Shown here: positions 44,017-51,794 of the stretch, piece by piece
Layout of the letters: every line of letters starts with the position of its first letter
How positions within the stretch are numbered: the first letter of the stretch is position 1
NCBI RefSeq assembly: GCF_030519355.1
Contig: NZ_JAUMKC010000014.1
Span: 62,001-126,000, forward strand
Direction: 5' to 3'
Length of the DNA: 64,000 nt
DNA from: Mucilaginibacter sp. L3T2-6
GTDB taxonomy: Bacteria; Bacteroidota; Bacteroidia; Sphingobacteriales; Sphingobacteriaceae
The notes under the pieces: model-generated
The model's database searches: none
What the model was told of the DNA's origin: nothing
What the model saw: the letters and a program-made list of their open reading frames with translations, nothing else
Program-made: the position numbers and the translations under genes

Positions 44017-45441
44017 ATGAGAGTTTTTCACCTGAGTGCCGAGTGTTATCCGGTTGCCAAAGTAGGCGGCCTGGCCGATGTTGTGGGCGCTTTGCCCAAA
44101 TACCAGAATCAGCTGGGCTGGCAGGCTGCAGTGGTGATGCCTTATTATGAACGTAAATTTGTACAGGAAAACGAATTCGATATCGTTTTTGCAGCATCGA
44201 CCCTGCTTGGCACACGCCGTTTATTTTTCGAAATATTAAAGGAGAAAACGGATAAGCTTGGGTTTGAGCTTTTCCTGATAAGAATACCCGGACTAATTGA
44301 CCGTACTGAAGTTTACCAATACCCCGATGAAACCGAGCAGTTTGTAGCTTTTCAAATTGCTTTCTTAGACTGGATAAGCTACTCACAACAGTCGCCGGAT
44401 GTTATCCACTGTCATGATCATCACACGGGACTGGTTCCGTTTTTATTGCAGTGCTCAAGGCTTTACACCAGGCTGGCTAACACCCCAACCGTTTTTACGA
44501 TACACAACGGACAGTATCATGGTGCGTTCGGATGGGACAAGTTATCTTATCTTCCGGAAATTGACCTGTCGAAAACGGGCCTGCTGGACTGGGCTGGAGC
44601 CATAAATCCGCTGGCTACGGCCGTAAAATGCTGCTGGCGCTATACAACTGTATCGCCTACCTACCTGCACGAACTTTCAATCAGCTCTAACGGGCTCGAA
44701 TTTTTGTTTCACATGGAAAGCAGCAAAGGCGTTGGCATCCTTAACGGCATTGATACGGCTGTTTGGAACCCCAAAACAGACCCTATGCTACCTGCAAAAT
44801 TTGATGTAAAAACATTTGTAAAAGGAAAGCAGGCAAATAAACAGTTGTTATGCGAACGATTTAACCTATCCCCTGAGGCGCCACTTATAGTATTTATAGG
44901 CCGTTTGGTGGGGGAAAAAGGCGCCGACCTGATAGCTACCGCCATGGAAGAAAGCTTTAACGAGCATCCCGGTCAGTTTAACTTTTTAGCTTTGGGTGCA
45001 GGGGAAAAAGAAAACGAAACCGAGCTAATTGAATTGCGTGATTTTTATCCGGAACAGTGCGCTGTGTTTATCGGCTATGACGAACCGCTGGCGCATCTTA
45101 TCTATGCGGGCGCCGATTTTCTTCTGATGCCCTCGCGTGTGGAGCCCTGCGGGCTTAATCAACTGTACTCATTACGTTATGGTACCGTTCCGATAGTAAG
45201 AAATACCGGTGGCTTGCACGATTCTGTGATCGATTTTGGTGACGAAGGCGGTTATGGTATTCGTTTCAATCATGCGTCAGTGGAGGATATCTGCACTTCG
45301 GTAACCCGCGCCATTGCGTTATATAACAACACCAAACATCTGAATACCTTGCGTAAGCTGATGATGGGCCTCGATTTTTCGTGGGACCGATCGGCCAATC
45401 GATATATAACCCTTTATGAAAGCTTAAATCCAACCATATGA
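44017..45441 (+). CDS. glgA: Glycogen synthase
   Basis: 474 residues of GT5 type: the ADP-glucose-binding KVGGLADVVGALPK begins at Lys15, and the C-terminal half has GRLVGEKGADLI and SRVEPCGLNQLYSLRYGT with the catalytic Glu. It adds glucose from ADP-glucose to glycogen. Its last four bases overlap the start of glgC (ATGA), so the two enzymes of the pathway are made together. Confidence 0.92.
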   Translation: MRVFHLSAECYPVAKVGGLADVVGALPKYQNQLGWQAAVVMPYYERKFVQENEFDIVFAASTLLGTRRLFFEILKEKTDKLGFELFLIRIPGLIDRTEVYQYPDETEQFVAFQIAFLDWISYSQQSPDVIHCHDHHTGLVPFLLQCSRLYTRLANTPTVFTIHNGQYHGAFGWDKLSYLPEIDLSKTGLLDWAGAINPLATAVKCCWRYTTVSPTYLHELSISSNGLEFLFHMESSKGVGILNGIDTAVWNPKTDPMLPAKFDVKTFVKGKQANKQLLCERFNLSPEAPLIVFIGRLVGEKGADLIATAMEESFNEHPGQFNFLALGAGEKENETELIELRDFYPEQCAVFIGYDEPLAHLIYAGADFLLMPSRVEPCGLNQLYSLRYGTVPIVRNTGGLHDSVIDFGDEGGYGIRFNHASVEDICTSVTRAIALYNNTKHLNTLRKLMMGLDFSWDRSANRYITLYESLNPTI

Positions 45442-46700
45442 CCTCGAAAGTAATTTGCATCGTTCTTGGCGGAGGACAGGGCAGCCGTTTGGCTCCCTTA
45501 ACCACAACACGCTCAAAACCCGCTGTACCAATTGCCGGTAAATACCGCCTTGTGGATATACCTATATCAAACTGTTTGCATTCGGGCATCCACAGGATGT
45601 ACGTGCTGACGCAGTTTAACTCAGCATCGCTTAACAAGCACATTAAAAACACTTACCACTTCAGCAACTTCAGCGAAGCCTTTGTGGATATTCTGGCCGC
45701 TGAACAAACCCCAACCAACGTAGGCTGGTACCAGGGCACAGCCGATGCGGTAAGGCAATGTTTGCACCACCTGGCAGTGCACGATTTTGAATATGTGCTG
45801 ATACTATCAGGCGACCAGCTCTACCAGATGGATTTTAACGACATGGTTGAGAAGCACATCGCTGCCAACGCTGAAATATCCATTGCCACTATCCCGGTTC
45901 ATGCCAACGACGTTCCCGGGTTTGGAATCCTGAAAACCGATCACAACAGCATGATCACTGCTTTTATAGAAAAGCCAAAATCGAATTTTGAGAGCTGGGC
46001 CTCGGATGTTAGTCCGGAGATGGAAGCTGAAGGCCGGGTTTACCTGGCTTCCATGGGTATTTATATTTTTAATAAAAAGCTGCTTTATGAACTGCTGGAA
46101 GGTAATGACCGTACAGACTTTGGTAAAGAAATCATCCCGCAATCCATCGCTGATCACAGGGTGTTAAGCTATCAGTATGAGGGTTACTGGACAGATATCG
46201 GTACTATTCCATCATTTTTTGAGGCAAATATCGGCCTGACAGATGATATACCTAAATTTAATCTGTTTGATAAGCACCCGATATTTACCCGGGCACGCAT
46301 GCTTCCGCCGTCCAAAATGTCGGGAACGCATGTAGACAAGGTTATCATAGCAGACGGATGCATCATCAATGCGAAACAGTTAACGCGGGCGCTGATCGGT
46401 ATCCGTACGCGTATAGGTTTTGAAACAGTTATTGAAAACTGTTATGTAATGGGTAATGATAATTATCAAACCCTGGAGCAAATAAACGAGGCGCACGCAA
46501 ACCAAACGCCGATTATGGGCATTGGCGACCGCTGCCATATCCGTAATGCTATTATCGATAAAAACGCATGCATTGGCGACGATGTAAAAATAAACGTGGG
46601 AGACCCGCTGCCGAATGGCGACTTTCAGTCTTACACAGTGCAGGATGGCATCGTAATCATTAAGAAACGCGCAGTTATTCCTAACGGAACTGTGATTTAA
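45438..46700 (+). CDS. glgC: Glucose-1-phosphate adenylyltransferase
   Basis: 420 residues with the nucleotidyltransferase signature GGGQGSRLAPLT, the WYQGTADAVRQ motif and a left-handed beta-helix C-terminus (ADGCIINAKQLTRALIG). It makes ADP-glucose for GlgA. In this group it is the usual pathway entry and control point. A perfect 21-bp hairpin follows. Confidence 0.92.
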   Translation: MTSKVICIVLGGGQGSRLAPLTTTRSKPAVPIAGKYRLVDIPISNCLHSGIHRMYVLTQFNSASLNKHIKNTYHFSNFSEAFVDILAAEQTPTNVGWYQGTADAVRQCLHHLAVHDFEYVLILSGDQLYQMDFNDMVEKHIAANAEISIATIPVHANDVPGFGILKTDHNSMITAFIEKPKSNFESWASDVSPEMEAEGRVYLASMGIYIFNKKLLYELLEGNDRTDFGKEIIPQSIADHRVLSYQYEGYWTDIGTIPSFFEANIGLTDDIPKFNLFDKHPIFTRARMLPPSKMSGTHVDKVIIADGCIINAKQLTRALIGIRTRIGFETVIENCYVMGNDNYQTLEQINEAHANQTPIMGIGDRCHIRNAIIDKNACIGDDVKINVGDPLPNGDFQSYTVQDGIVIIKKRAVIPNGTVI

Positions 46701-46726
46701 AAGAAGCCGGGAAAGGAGTTCTGTAC

Positions 46727-46771
46727 AAAACATGAAGCCCCGTTCGGTCGCCGAACGGGGCTTCATGTTTT
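46727..46771. terminator. Perfect bidirectional terminator
   Basis: A 21-bp perfect stem (46727-46747 with 46751-46771, loop TCG) flanked by A and T runs on the two sides. It serves both glgC on the plus strand and the hydrolase gene on the minus strand, which converge here. Confidence 0.85.
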
Positions 46772-46778
46772 GGTTTGG

Positions 46779-47456
46779 TTATAATTCTATACTTTCTCCA
46801 AGTCCGGGCAATTTGATATTTATGCCGGCCTTTATAAACTTTTCTTCAGCATCCTGCTTATCGATTTTAATAACAGGGAATGTATCATAATGCATGCCGA
46901 TAACATTTTTACAATTGATAAAACCACATGCCTTTATCGCATCATCAACTCCCATGGTATAGTTATCGCCTATAGGCAGGTAGGCCCAGTCGAGATTTTC
47001 GCCGGCCAGTAATTTCATATCATAGGTAAGGGCGGTATCACCGGCAAAGTAAATCACCTTGCCATCTGCCCATATCACAAAGCCGGCAGGGTTGCCGCCT
47101 GCAGAGCCGTCGGGCATGGTACTTGAGTGCACTGCATTTACCATTTTTACGCGGCCAAAATCAAAATTGAAACCACCGCCAATGTTCATGCCATGAGCAT
47201 CATCAACACCGTGTTTGCCCAGCCATCCGGCAATTTCGGCAATACAAATAACTTTTGCGCCGCTGCTTTTTTGTATGGCAAGTAAATCGGCAACATGATC
47301 GCCGTGCCCGTGCGAAACAAGTATATAATCCGGTTTCAGGCTATGAATATCGATGTGCCCGGCAGCAGGGTTTGGCGTAATAAATGGGTCGAATAAAAGT
47401 TTCTTTCCGCCGGCCTCCAGCATAAAGGTCGACTGTCCGTAATAGGTAGTTTTCAT
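46779..47456 (-). CDS. Metal-dependent hydrolase, UPF0173/metallo-beta-lactamase fold
   Basis: 225 residues with the metallo-beta-lactamase signature HGHGDH and later His/Asp ligands (AVHSSTMPDGSAGG, YFAGDTALTYDM, HYDTFPVI). UPF0173 proteins (YtkL-like) are cytoplasmic hydrolases without a settled substrate. Confidence 0.87.
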   Translation of the reverse strand: MKTTYYGQSTFMLEAGGKKLLFDPFITPNPAAGHIDIHSLKPDYILVSHGHGDHVADLLAIQKSSGAKVICIAEIAGWLGKHGVDDAHGMNIGGGFNFDFGRVKMVNAVHSSTMPDGSAGGNPAGFVIWADGKVIYFAGDTALTYDMKLLAGENLDWAYLPIGDNYTMGVDDAIKACGFINCKNVIGMHYDTFPVIKIDKQDAEEKFIKAGINIKLPGLGESIEL

Positions 47457-47512
47457 GGTGAATATTTTGTTTTTGGGTAGATTAAAAATGCCGAATAATT
47501 TAAATAACGAAA

Positions 47513-47803
47513 TCAGAACAGCCCGCCAAACATATCTTTGGTCATCGCAGCCATTTCGCTTTGGCTTACGTTATCAGCCTGTTCCATCGCTTTATTTATG
47601 GCGATAACCAACAGTTCTTCCAGCTCTTCCTTATCGGCTGCTTTCAAAAATTCTTCATCGATAGTTACTGATTGCACCACCTTGCTGGCATTAGCCTTTA
47701 CGGTAATTTTGCCACCTTCAGCACTGCCGGTAACGGTTATAGCATCCAGCCTTTGCTTTATCTCGCCCGCTTTCTGCTGGGCCTGCATTAGTTTATCGAA
47801 CAT
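47513..47803 (-). CDS. YbaB/EbfC nucleoid-associated protein
   Basis: 96 residues: MFDKLMQAQQKAGEIKQRLD, central strands (KITVKANASKVVQSVTIDEE) and a C-terminal helical tail ending MAAMTKDMFGGLF. This is the YbaB family of small dimeric DNA-binding proteins, often encoded beside DNA-repair genes. Here it stands alone between two hydrolase genes. Confidence 0.88.
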   Translation of the reverse strand: MFDKLMQAQQKAGEIKQRLDAITVTGSAEGGKITVKANASKVVQSVTIDEEFLKAADKEELEELLVIAINKAMEQADNVSQSEMAAMTKDMFGGLF

Positions 47804-47954
47804 AATGTTTGATTGTAAATATTGTATTGTTGTAAATATTGTATTGGGTAAGCAAAGGTATCAAAGTTGAATTGATATAAGCAACATTATAACCGCTGCA
47901 GCATCCGCAACTACCTCAACTTATTCCAACCATCACAACCTCTACAACTAATTA

Positions 47955-49169
47955 TCAGTCATCACTTGTTTCGCCGCTGCCGTTGTAGGCGCTTTTGCGT
48001 ACAATTGGCATACCTACGGCTTTAAATAACTCGTCCAGGTGTAACAGGCTGCCATTAGAAAGGTTTGTGAGCAGTACCATTGTAATGTCATTCTTTAAAT
48101 CGCGCAGGTAAATATGCCTGAAACCGTGCCACCAGCCTGTATGATACACTACCTGCTGATCAGGCGCCTCGAAAATTCGCCAGCCGTAGCCATAGCTAAA
48201 ATGGCCATGCACCATCGGGTTGCGTATCTGGTATGCCGAATCCATGGTTGATTGCTTTAGCAACCTGCCCGCACGCAAGGCCCTGTCATAAAGCCAAAGA
48301 TCGCCTACGGTGCTGTAAACGCCTTTATCGCCCACCGGCCCGTCGAGGAAGTTTTGCACAACTGAATAACGCCATTGACCGCGATCGTGACCAACAACAT
48401 CCACAGGAATTTTATCATAAACAGCTTTTGAATAACAGGCCGTATGCTCCATGCCGCAGGGCTTAAAGATGTGTGTCTTTACAAAGTCTGCATATGATTG
48501 ACCGGTAATTTTTTCAATGATCGACCCCAGCACCATGAAGTTGGAATTGTTATATAAAAATCTTGCATTGGGCTTATTGAATGGACGCGGTTTATATTGG
48601 GCGATAAGCGCCATCTCCTCGGCATTGGTAAGGCCTTTACGCTGGTTACGGTGTTCAGCACGGTATAGGTCGTCGGTAAAATATACATAGTTCATCATCC
48701 CTGAGCGATGGGTGAGCAGTAAGCGGATAGTAACACCATCGTACGGAAAATCGGGGAAATATTTCTTTACATCGTCGTCCAGTTTTAATTTACCCTGTTC
48801 CCAAAGCATCATTATAGCCGTTGAGGTAATGGTTTTGGTAACCGATGCCAGCTCGAACTGCGAATTCAACTTAAGACTGTCGCGATGCAGGTAATCAGCC
48901 CAGCCGATGGCATTTTCATAGATAATCTTACCATGCTTGGCCACCAGCACGTTGCCGTTAAAGCCACGCGTTTTGTGCAGCATCTGCATTACGGCGTCTA
49001 TTTTTTTATCGGCGTCTTTAGGATTATAGGCCAGCAACGCTTTTGTGTCGAATGGCGCAGAAGGGCCGGGCAGGGGTTTTTCTTTTTTTTCGCTTTGTTT
49101 TGAAGAGCAGGAGGCTAAAACTATCAGGAAAGATGTAATTATTATTAAGGGCTTGTACACTAATCTCAT
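47955..49169 (-). CDS. Serine hydrolase of the class C beta-lactamase fold (lipoprotein)
   Basis: 404 residues with a lipobox (LASCSS, Cys near 21). Active-site motifs: SVTK (the SxxK nucleophile region) and Tyr in LYNNSN as YxN, with HTG in VYHTGWWHG where KTG normally lies. These are the penicillin-binding-protein-like D,D-peptidase and esterase features. It is probably anchored to the outer-membrane periplasmic face. True beta-lactamase activity is not indicated by sequence. Confidence 0.85.
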   Translation of the reverse strand: MRLVYKPLIIITSFLIVLASCSSKQSEKKEKPLPGPSAPFDTKALLAYNPKDADKKIDAVMQMLHKTRGFNGNVLVAKHGKIIYENAIGWADYLHRDSLKLNSQFELASVTKTITSTAIMMLWEQGKLKLDDDVKKYFPDFPYDGVTIRLLLTHRSGMMNYVYFTDDLYRAEHRNQRKGLTNAEEMALIAQYKPRPFNKPNARFLYNNSNFMVLGSIIEKITGQSYADFVKTHIFKPCGMEHTACYSKAVYDKIPVDVVGHDRGQWRYSVVQNFLDGPVGDKGVYSTVGDLWLYDRALRAGRLLKQSTMDSAYQIRNPMVHGHFSYGYGWRIFEAPDQQVVYHTGWWHGFRHIYLRDLKNDITMVLLTNLSNGSLLHLDELFKAVGMPIVRKSAYNGSGETSDD

Positions 49170-49281
49170 AAACTAATTTCTCAAGAACGTAAACGTAGCA
49201 AAAGTCAGAAATTATACAGGACTTGTAAAGTAAATGTTTTAAATATTTTTCTTTTAGTTAACACTCTTTATAATTTTAAAC

Positions 49282-50199
49282 ATGAATTGTATCAAACAGC
49301 TGTTTACCGCACTTTTTGTACTGGCAATGTGTTGCAGGCTATCTGCCCAAAACAACGATGATGCGCGTGCATTGATTAAGGAAGGCCTGCAATTGAATAA
49401 CGAAAAAAAGTATGCTCAAGCCATTGAAAAATATCGCCTGGCCTTAAAATCAGATACCGGCAATCTGTTTGCCGGTTACCAGTTGGCCAATTCATTATTT
49501 TTAAGTGATAAAGGGGCGGAAGGCATCCCCTATCTTAAAAAAATTACGCAAACTGATAACAAACTCAAGGGCGCAGCCTATGATTTATTGGGTTTGATCT
49601 ATTTTAAAAACAAACAATATAGCGAAGCTGAAGCGGCCGCTATCGCAGCTATCAAAATCGATCCGAAACATGCCGGCACACAACGCATGTATGCACTGGT
49701 AAGTTTTCATCAAAATAAACGGGCGCAGGCCTTTTTAGGATTCTGCAGCTTTATATTGCTGGAGCCTAATAACGCCCGCAGCGCCGAAGCTTATGGCAAC
49801 ATGCTACACATTATACAGGGCGGGAACCTGAAGCCCGGGCCTGGCGAAATACAGTCGCATGCTATGGAATCCGATGTAAACGCACTTAACCAGGCCATTA
49901 CTCAGGCGGTTGCGGATTTTAGTAAAAGAAGATATTCCTCAGCAGGCGACCTGCTTACAGCAGAAATGACTGCCATTTTCACCAACATCGGCAAACTGGC
50001 AGAAAAACAGACCGGCAATGATTTTTTCAGAAATTATCTCGCGGCGTATTTCTATAAGCTGGCACAATCGCCAAATATGCCGGCGTTTGCCCGCCTGGTT
50101 AGCAGCAGCACACCCGAAAGCGGCAAATGGATAAAAGAGCATCCGCAGCAAATGGCTGATTTGGATAATTGGGTAAAAGACACAGGAAGAACTTTTTGA
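49282..50199 (+). CDS. TPR-repeat secreted protein
   Basis: 305 residues with a signal peptide (LFVLAMCCRLSAQ) and at least three tetratricopeptide repeats from residue 27 (ALIKEGLQLNNEKKYAQAIE, AYDLLGLIYFKNKQYSEAEA). TPR arrays mediate protein contacts; the partner is unknown. The C-terminal third (SKRRYSSAGDLLTAEMTAIF) is helical without repeat spacing. Confidence 0.8.
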   Translation: MNCIKQLFTALFVLAMCCRLSAQNNDDARALIKEGLQLNNEKKYAQAIEKYRLALKSDTGNLFAGYQLANSLFLSDKGAEGIPYLKKITQTDNKLKGAAYDLLGLIYFKNKQYSEAEAAAIAAIKIDPKHAGTQRMYALVSFHQNKRAQAFLGFCSFILLEPNNARSAEAYGNMLHIIQGGNLKPGPGEIQSHAMESDVNALNQAITQAVADFSKRRYSSAGDLLTAEMTAIFTNIGKLAEKQTGNDFFRNYLAAYFYKLAQSPNMPAFARLVSSSTPESGKWIKEHPQQMADLDNWVKDTGRTF

Positions 50200-50219
50200 T
50201 TCAGGATACAGATAACAGA

Positions 50220-50837
50220 TTAATGTAAATTAATATACGTCGCCAATGAATCTTTAGGCTGATGGATAACAATGCCTACGCCTTTTCCTGTTAACGAATC
50301 AACTTCAAAGGCTATACCCTTGCCTTTTGCCTCATAAACTTTTACCTTTTTCCCTTTAGCTTTGTAGGTGCTTACAGGGCTAAGCTGGTAATGCTTTTGA
50401 TATTCCGCGAGATTTAAACCGGTGTTCAATCCGTCGGCAGTTTTAAAATCGGGAGACGTTGTCAAAATTTTACGGATACGGGCAATTTTTTCGTCTGTTG
50501 AACCAAAATTATGATGAGCAAATACACTGGTTTTATAGCTGCTGCTGTCGTGGTTGGCATACCATGTCATGAGGGCGCTCCCCATTGCCGCATCGCTGAA
50601 ATCGGGCTTGCCTAATATTGCGGAAAGGCTGTCGGCATTGCCGCCAATCGTAATTTTACCTATACTTTTTCCGGGTATTATCAGCTTATCAGGCACGACG
50701 GTTTTGCTGGTATCATCGATAGCTTTTACAGCTGTTAAATCCTGTTTATCTTTCTTCTCGTGACCGGAATGCTGTCCGCAACTGCTTATGCTGAACATTG
50801 CAATTATAAAAGCAAATGGTATGATGATACTTTTCAT
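50220..50837 (-). CDS. Lipoprotein of unknown function
   Basis: 205 residues, lipobox ISSCG near residue 21, then a charged linker and a small mixed domain containing GKSIGKITIGGNADSLSA and AILGKPDFSDAAMG, a pattern seen in DUF-type proteins where a metal or ligand loop precedes the helix. No named family assigned with confidence. It converges with the TPR gene. Confidence 0.6.
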   Translation of the reverse strand: MKSIIIPFAFIIAMFSISSCGQHSGHEKKDKQDLTAVKAIDDTSKTVVPDKLIIPGKSIGKITIGGNADSLSAILGKPDFSDAAMGSALMTWYANHDSSSYKTSVFAHHNFGSTDEKIARIRKILTTSPDFKTADGLNTGLNLAEYQKHYQLSPVSTYKAKGKKVKVYEAKGKGIAFEVDSLTGKGVGIVIHQPKDSLATYINLH

Positions 50838-51006
50838 GGCGGTATATTCTTTCCTGATAACGCAAAGCCCCCCAAAATGTTCGGCTTCTATAAATATTGC
50901 GACATGCTAAATTTAACGGTGTATATTAAAAATACATCAGCAAGAAACGGGTTTCCCTGCCCATGCAAAGCCGGTAGTTTTGATGTATTAATTAAATCAA
51001 AAAGCT

Positions 51007-51693
51007 ATGCATATTATAAGCGAACCTTCAATTTTATATTTCGGCACCCCGGTGGTGCTTATCGGCACAAAAAACGAAAACGGAACAGATAACCTTGCGC
51101 CAATGTCCTCCATATTCTGGCTGGGCTGGCGGTGTGTGATCGGGCTGGCAGCCGCCTCAAAGACCACCCAAAATTTAATGCGGAACAGGCAATGTGTTTT
51201 AAACCTGCCGTCGGTAAATGAAGTGGCGGCAGTGAACCGCCTTGCCAAAACTACCGGCTCAAACCCGGTGCCCGAAGGAAAATTGCTGAAGGGTTACCGT
51301 TATGAACCAGACAAATTTAAAATAGCCGGGTTAACCAAAACGGATGCAGAAACCGTAGACGCCCCACGCGCCGCCGAATGCCCGGTACATATGGAAGCCG
51401 TTGTTGAAGCTGTACACGGCCTGGCTGAAGGTGATGCTGACATGCGCGGCAAAATAGTGACCTTTGAGCTGCGCATTCAACGTATCCATGCAGAAGAATC
51501 GATATTAATGGATGGCCATGCCAACCGCATCGACCCGGATAAATGGAAGCCGCTGATCATGAGTTTCCAGGAATTTTATACCCTGGGCGATAAAGTACAT
51601 TCATCCACCCTGGGCGAAATTCCTGAACGCTTGTATAACACGCTGGATAGGGAGCGGGCGATAAAGGCTTATGAAGTTGAGGAAACGATGTGA
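51007..51693 (+). CDS. Flavin reductase-like FMN-binding protein
   Basis: 228 residues beginning with strands of a split-barrel flavin-binding fold (PSILYFGTPVVLIGTKNENG, NLAPMSSIFWLGWRCVIGLA) and a repeated NLPS and RAAECPVHMEAVVE pattern. Such proteins reduce flavin or bind FMN in small oxidoreductases. A non-coding stretch of 170 bp precedes the gene. Confidence 0.8.
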   Translation: MHIISEPSILYFGTPVVLIGTKNENGTDNLAPMSSIFWLGWRCVIGLAAASKTTQNLMRNRQCVLNLPSVNEVAAVNRLAKTTGSNPVPEGKLLKGYRYEPDKFKIAGLTKTDAETVDAPRAAECPVHMEAVVEAVHGLAEGDADMRGKIVTFELRIQRIHAEESILMDGHANRIDPDKWKPLIMSFQEFYTLGDKVHSSTLGEIPERLYNTLDRERAIKAYEVEETM

Positions 51694-51794
51694 TTTATTT
51701 GGAAATAAAGCCTGGCCTTTCACCGGCTCCCCTTCTGAATTACATATTGAAATGAAATGATAACTTATTGCATTTTCGGTTGTATATTATTGGC